Of a stretch of 64,000 nucleotides of DNA, positions 60,343 through 64,000 are shown in pieces. Source of the DNA: CAYYFX01 sp046330135 (lineage in GTDB: Bacteria; ARS69); NCBI GenBank assembly GCA_046330135.1, contig JAXLTI010000004.1, positions 310,001-374,000 of the forward strand, given 5' to 3'. Below the pieces are notes generated by a model. It saw nothing but the letters and a program-made list of their open reading frames with translations, was not told the origin of the DNA and did no database searches. Each line of letters opens with the position of its first letter. Position 1 is the stretch's first letter. The translations under genes and the position numbers were made by a program.

Positions 60343-61632
60343 GTGGAGACCTCGAAGAAGCCCTGGCCACTCTCAACCGTGTTCGGCATCCGCGACCGGG
60401 TCGACACGAACCCGGACTACCAGAGACCCGCCGTTTGGACCACGGCGCAGAAGCAGCTGCTTGTCGACACGATCCTCCGCAACTACGACATTCCCAAGCT
60501 CTATTGGCGACGTACGGGCAAGAAGCCGGATACCTATGACGTGGTCGATGGTCAGCAGCGGCTCAGGGCGATCTACGGATTCTTCGAGGGAGCCTTCCAG
60601 CTGCCGCGCGACGCTGAGCCCATCGACGGCCATGCCGTGGCCGGAGTGGGTCACGGGGAACTGCCGGACGAGCTCCGCATTCGATTCGACACCTACCCGC
60701 TGGACGTAGTCCTCGTCGAGGATGCGGATGAGGAAGAAGTCCGCGACATGTTCCTGCGGCTCCAGAATGGCACGACGTTGCGCGCTCAGGAGAGACGCAA
60801 TGCCTATGACGGCAAGATGCGCGACTTCGTCCGGTCCTTGGTGAGTCATCCCTTCTTTAAAGCGGTCGGCTTCTCGAACTCCCGCTACACCCACGATCTC
60901 GTGGCCGCACAGCTCGTCTGCCTGGAGCTGGCCGGCGAGCCCACCAACGTCAAGAGCCACGACCTGAACAAGATGTACGGGGAGCACGCGGATTTTGACA
61001 GCGAGTGCGCGCAGGCAAGAGCGGTTCGTCGCGTGCTTGACTTCCTCGCCGAGGTATTCCCCGAGAAGACCCCGGAGCTGACGCGCTTCAACGTGGTGGC
61101 GCTCTACTGCGTCGCGATGGAGCTGCTGGCTTCCTACGTTCGGTCGGAGTTCGCTCCGGTCCTGAGGGACTGGCTGATCGACTTCGAGGAGCGTCGACGC
61201 CGACAAGAGTCGCTGTCAGAGGACGAGGCGGAGCCGGAGTGGGTAACCTACAAGGAGAAGATCAGCCACAGCACCGACGCCGGGGACTCGATCAAGCACC
61301 GCATGGAGTTCATGCTGCGCGACTTGCTGTTGGCGCATCCGAGTCTCGCGCTGAAAGATCAGGAGCGGGACTTCTCGCAGGTTCAGAGGCTGGCGGTGTA
61401 CCGGCGCGACGGCGCCGTCTGCCAGGTGAAGTTGAAGTGCCACGGGGCGAAGGTCCGCTGGGAGGAGTGGCACTGCGACCATCGTGTGCCGTGGAGCCAG
61501 GGCGGCAAGACCAGCGTTGAGAACGGACAAGTCGCCTGCATCGCCTGCAATCTCGCGAAGGGAGGAAGGCGGCGCGATCAGGACCCCAGCTCCGCGAGCG
61601 TCACGGTCGGGGGGAACCGCGCCAAGAACTAG
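60343..61632 (+). CDS. DUF262-HNH protein, candidate defence nuclease
   Basis: The 429-aa protein has an N-terminal DUF262 (ParB-like NTPase/nuclease) domain with NPDYQRPAVWTTAQKQLLVD and DVVDGQQRLRAI. A helical middle follows. The C-terminal HNH nuclease has CQVKLKC, WHCDHRVPWSQGG and NGQVACIACNLAKG. This architecture is like GmrSD/SspE-type restriction effectors that act on modified or phage DNA; single-gene defence is inferred. GTG 60343 follows GGAGGAGG. Its stop overlaps the stop of the convergent recombinase (CTAG). No methylase or other restriction gene is adjacent. Confidence 0.85.
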   Translation: METSKKPWPLSTVFGIRDRVDTNPDYQRPAVWTTAQKQLLVDTILRNYDIPKLYWRRTGKKPDTYDVVDGQQRLRAIYGFFEGAFQLPRDAEPIDGHAVAGVGHGELPDELRIRFDTYPLDVVLVEDADEEEVRDMFLRLQNGTTLRAQERRNAYDGKMRDFVRSLVSHPFFKAVGFSNSRYTHDLVAAQLVCLELAGEPTNVKSHDLNKMYGEHADFDSECAQARAVRRVLDFLAEVFPEKTPELTRFNVVALYCVAMELLASYVRSEFAPVLRDWLIDFEERRRRQESLSEDEAEPEWVTYKEKISHSTDAGDSIKHRMEFMLRDLLLAHPSLALKDQERDFSQVQRLAVYRRDGAVCQVKLKCHGAKVRWEEWHCDHRVPWSQGGKTSVENGQVACIACNLAKGGRRRDQDPSSASVTVGGNRAKN

Positions 61633-62498
61633 GACAGCGCCCTGCGGACGTCGGCGTCGCTCGCGTGCGCGTACGCCTCGGTCGTTCCGAGGTTGCGGTG
61701 CCCGAGCGCGGCCTGGACGATACGCAGATCTCCGGTCCGTTGGCGTAGCCGTGTCGCGAACGTGTGCCGCAGGGAATGAACGGTCACGGTGCGCTCGATC
61801 CCCGCAGCGGCGAGCAGCGCGTGGAAGCGGTACTGTGCTTGGCGCGACGACAGCCGGCCGCGTCGGCTCCGGAAGAGTGCGCCGTCGCGGATCCCCCCGT
61901 CGGCGAGGTAAGAGCGCAGCAGGCGCGTGACGTCCCGGGGCAGCACGACGTCCTGCACGTGCGCGTGCTTGCCGACGGAGCGCGCGGTGCCGGTGCGTAG
62001 GTCCAGGTCCGCGACGTCGAGCGCCAACGCAGCGGCGAGCCGCATGCCGGAGCGGAGCAGCAGCGTGAACAGCGCGCGGTCGCGGCGGCCCTGGGGTGAC
62101 ATGGCCTGGCGGTCCAGCGCCTGCACGAAGCGGCGCTCCTCCTGCGGCGTGAGCGCGGTGGGCGTCGGCCGGTCCGTGCGCGCGTTCTTCAGCAGGCGTG
62201 ACGGGTCGTGCCGCAGCGTTCCGGCCAGCGTGAGGTACCCGAACAGCAGCCGCAGCACCGTCCGCGTGCGATTCATCGTGCGGGCGCTACGCTTGGTGCC
62301 GGACGGCGTCACCTGAAGTGACGGGTCGGTCAGGTAGCGCGCGAGCCGATCGGGCGTCACGCGGCGGACGTCCGTGCCCGCGCCGAGCCAGCGCGCGAAT
62401 CGCTCCAGCTCGTGCCGGTAGACCGAGATCGTCAGCGGCGACTTCCCGTCGGCTTCGAGCTGGGTCAGGAAGCGGCGGGTCGCGGTGGTGAGCGTCAT
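61629..62498 (-). CDS. XerC/D-like tyrosine recombinase
   Basis: The 289-aa protein has a core-binding domain (LTTATRRFLTQLEADGKSPL, VYRHELERFARWL), the catalytic Arg in LLRSGMRLAAALALDVADL, VTVHSLRHTFATRLRQR and GHRNLGTTEAYAHA with Tyr. Catalytic residues are complete. GGAGG precedes ATG 62498. A truncated relative lies at 60013-60300 in the same orientation, with the DUF262-HNH gene between them. Confidence 0.9.
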   Translation of the reverse strand: MTLTTATRRFLTQLEADGKSPLTISVYRHELERFARWLGAGTDVRRVTPDRLARYLTDPSLQVTPSGTKRSARTMNRTRTVLRLLFGYLTLAGTLRHDPSRLLKNARTDRPTPTALTPQEERRFVQALDRQAMSPQGRRDRALFTLLLRSGMRLAAALALDVADLDLRTGTARSVGKHAHVQDVVLPRDVTRLLRSYLADGGIRDGALFRSRRGRLSSRQAQYRFHALLAAAGIERTVTVHSLRHTFATRLRQRTGDLRIVQAALGHRNLGTTEAYAHASDADVRRALS

Positions 62499-62545
62499 GG
62501 GGTGGCCTCCTTTCGGTAAGCCATGGACGCTCCGGCCGCGGCTGA

Positions 62546-63739
62546 GATGAAGATGTAATGGAGCGGCCCGCGCGCCGCGGAGGGGTCGGTGGCTAAGACG
62601 TCAAACTAGGAGCTAACGATGGAAAGCGTTGGGATCGACCTACACCAGAACTACGCGCAGATCGCGGTGCTGACGGAGGCCGGCGAGATCTTGGAGAAGC
62701 GCGTCCGAACGAGCCGGTCGGCACTGTCGGCATTCTTCGTCGGGCGGCCAGAGTCGCGCGTCCTCCTGGAGTCGTCTACCGAGAGCGAGTGGGTCGCACG
62801 GCTGCTTGAGGAACTCGGGCAGCAGGTGGTCGTGGCCAACCCGGGGTACGCTGCGATGTACGCCTACCGATCGCCGAGGGTGAAGACCGATCGTCGCGAC
62901 GCGCGAGCGTTGGCGGAGGCTTGCCGCCAGGGCGTATATCGACCAGCGCATCGTCTCTCTGCCAATGCCCGGAGTGTTCGTGCACTGGTTCGAGGGCGCC
63001 AGGAGCTGGTTCGGACTCGAACGCGATTCATCCTCCGAATTCGCTCCCTTCTGCGACAGGACGGCCTCGGCATCCCTCCTGGGGCTACCCCGACGTTCGC
63101 ACGCCGACTGACGTCGGTTCCAGTCTCTGCGACTCTCCGCGAAGCGATTCAGCCGTTCCTCGATCTGATCGGCCCCATCAACGAGCAGCTCGCTGAGGCA
63201 GATCGCAAGCTCGGTGAGTTCGCTCGGGCTGATCCAATCATGCGTCGGTTGTGCACGGTGCCGGGAGTTGGACCTGTGACCGCGGCGTCGTTCGTCTGCA
63301 CGATCGATCAGGTAGAGCGTTTCTCGTCAGCTCGGGCCGTTCGATGCTATCTAGGGCTGGTCCCATGCGAAGCGAGCTCCGGGGAGCGACTCCGTCGGGG
63401 ACCGATCACCAAGGCGGGGAACACCTGGATGCGCGCAACGCTCATTCAGGCTGCGTGGGCTGTCCTTCGATCCACGAATCCTTCGGCGAGTGAGCTGCAG
63501 TCGTGGGCGCGGTCGATCGCCTGTCGCCGAGGTCGTCTTAAGGCCGTCGTAGCTCTGGCGCGGAAGCTCGCCGGCATACTCTTCGCGGTGTGGCGAGACG
63601 GCACGGTGTTCGAGCACCGGGTCAGTACGGTGCCCACCGTTCAACCAGCCTGACACGAGGAAAGGGCGGCCCGCGAGTTCAGTCAAGGGTTGGAGAGCCC
63701 GGTAATTCGCTTGGTCCACTCAAGACCGCGATGAAGATG
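62546..63739 (+). mobile_element. IS110-family element (ends tentative)
   Basis: A recombinase of the IS110 family at 62619 is flanked by the 10-bp direct repeat GATGAAGATG at 62546-62555 and 63730-63739. IS110 elements lack classical terminal inverted repeats and insert with short repeats, so this could mark the ends of a 1.19-kb element, but the match is short. The gene-free flanks may encode the bridge RNA known from this family. Confidence 0.45.
62619..63653 (+). CDS. IS110-family transposase/recombinase
   Basis: In this 344-aa protein the N-terminal RuvC-like DEDD domain has GIDLHQNYAQIAVL, LLESSTESEWVARLLEELG and VKTDRRDARALAEA. The C-terminal Transposase_20 domain has a helix-hairpin-helix (LCTVPGVGPVTAASFVC) and LGLVPCEASSGERLRRGPIT..GN with the conserved Ser. 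Both halves are complete, so it is probably active. AGGAG precedes the ATG. IS110 enzymes are guided by a bridge RNA encoded in the element's non-coding end. Confidence 0.93.
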   Translation: MESVGIDLHQNYAQIAVLTEAGEILEKRVRTSRSALSAFFVGRPESRVLLESSTESEWVARLLEELGQQVVVANPGYAAMYAYRSPRVKTDRRDARALAEACRQGVYRPAHRLSANARSVRALVRGRQELVRTRTRFILRIRSLLRQDGLGIPPGATPTFARRLTSVPVSATLREAIQPFLDLIGPINEQLAEADRKLGEFARADPIMRRLCTVPGVGPVTAASFVCTIDQVERFSSARAVRCYLGLVPCEASSGERLRRGPITKAGNTWMRATLIQAAWAVLRSTNPSASELQSWARSIACRRGRLKAVVALARKLAGILFAVWRDGTVFEHRVSTVPTVQPA

Positions 63740-64000
63740 AGGGCCTCCAACCTCCGAATCGCATCATGCGCACGGGGAGAAGAGAACCCCGGCCGAAAGC
63801 GCGGATAGAAGGGTGACGAACTTCGACGGGACCACTTCCCTGTAGGTTGACGAAGGGGGGCCGCTCCATAGAAGCGAATTGGGCGGCGAGCCCGGGGCCG
63901 GGGCGGGCGGGAGGCAACGCGACGGCAAAAAGCCCCGGGGGCCGAGGTCCCGGCCAGATTGGCCACGTGAGCGCCATAGCCGGGCTGTGTGGGGCGATGG
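63654..64000. other. Gene-free right flank of the IS110 element
   Basis: No convincing gene up to the window edge. The stretch contains GATGAAGATG (63730) and several GC-rich inverted words (for example GCCCCGG/CCGGGGC around 63893-63945). Minus-strand open frames here have Arg/Pro-rich shadow-like composition. It could include part of the element's right end. Confidence 0.4.

Noticed and set aside
63679..63977. Minus-strand genes at the right edge
   Set aside because: The frames are Arg/Pro-rich, lack ribosome sites and resemble no family; the stretch is more likely the IS110 right flank.

Overview
The window is uniformly high-GC. Its secreted proteins repeatedly end in a FlgD-Ig-like C-terminal domain (short form: AVYDLAGRRVRSL ... 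GVYFVKLEA). It also carries a DUF2723 membrane glycosyltransferase, a PF07638/TIGR02999-type ECF sigma factor and a TPR-bearing Ser/Thr kinase. Together these suggest a Gram-negative bacterium of the FCB/'Candidatus Eisenbacteria' kind. This is an inference from gene content; no rRNA is present.

Layout. 0-8.3 kb: housekeeping and envelope genes: edge-truncated glycosyltransferase, VOC-GNAT fusion, nucleotidyltransferase (MNT) pair, cysteine-peptidase-like protein, NfeD-SPFH pair, PadR plus membrane partner, and cydAB. 8.4-22.3 kb: the most interesting region. Three paralogous two-gene modules each encode a small secreted helical protein followed by a ~875-aa secreted protein. They are interleaved with an ECF sigma factor and a transmembrane Ser/Thr kinase with TPRs. 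Each module is preceded by the same bipartite element, TGRCCCC-N16-CGCATTGAGGG, with an exactly constant 16-nt spacer. Each module ends in a strong hairpin. 22.3-35.1 kb: DUF2723 protein, MarR-arsM pair sharing an operator, thiD, HD hydrolase, OmpA, SRPBCC protein, aldo/keto reductase, HerA-like ATPase, GT4 and FKBP. 35.1-38.2 kb: a small secreted protein translationally coupled to a TPR-sigma54 activator. 38.2-39.3 kb: less GC-rich accessory DNA with a DUF5343 gene and a structured-RNA candidate. 39.4-46.2 kb: sulfotransferase, RsbRD_N-like protein, Fe-S/TPR membrane protein, an HTH-MNT/HEPN toxin-antitoxin pair with an array of inverted repeats, and secreted proteins including a pseudogene. 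46.3-55.5 kb: two large subtilisin-like secreted proteases; the second heads a three-gene overlapping operon. 55.6-64 kb: a mobile/defence island with two intact tyrosine recombinases, one recombinase remnant, an IS21 element with a nonsense-mutated istA, a DUF262-HNH protein and an IS110 element.

Working together. The kinase (cytoplasmic catalytic domain, one membrane segment, C-terminal TPR part) and the ECF factor (no anti-sigma gene beside it) look like a kinase-gated sigma switch. The promoter it recognises may be the repeated box in front of the three secreted modules. Several regulators (PadR, MarR, HTH-MNT, the ECF factor, the kinase) have a -10 hexamer placed 6-10 nt before the ATG, which implies leaderless or near-leaderless transcripts with operators over the start codon.
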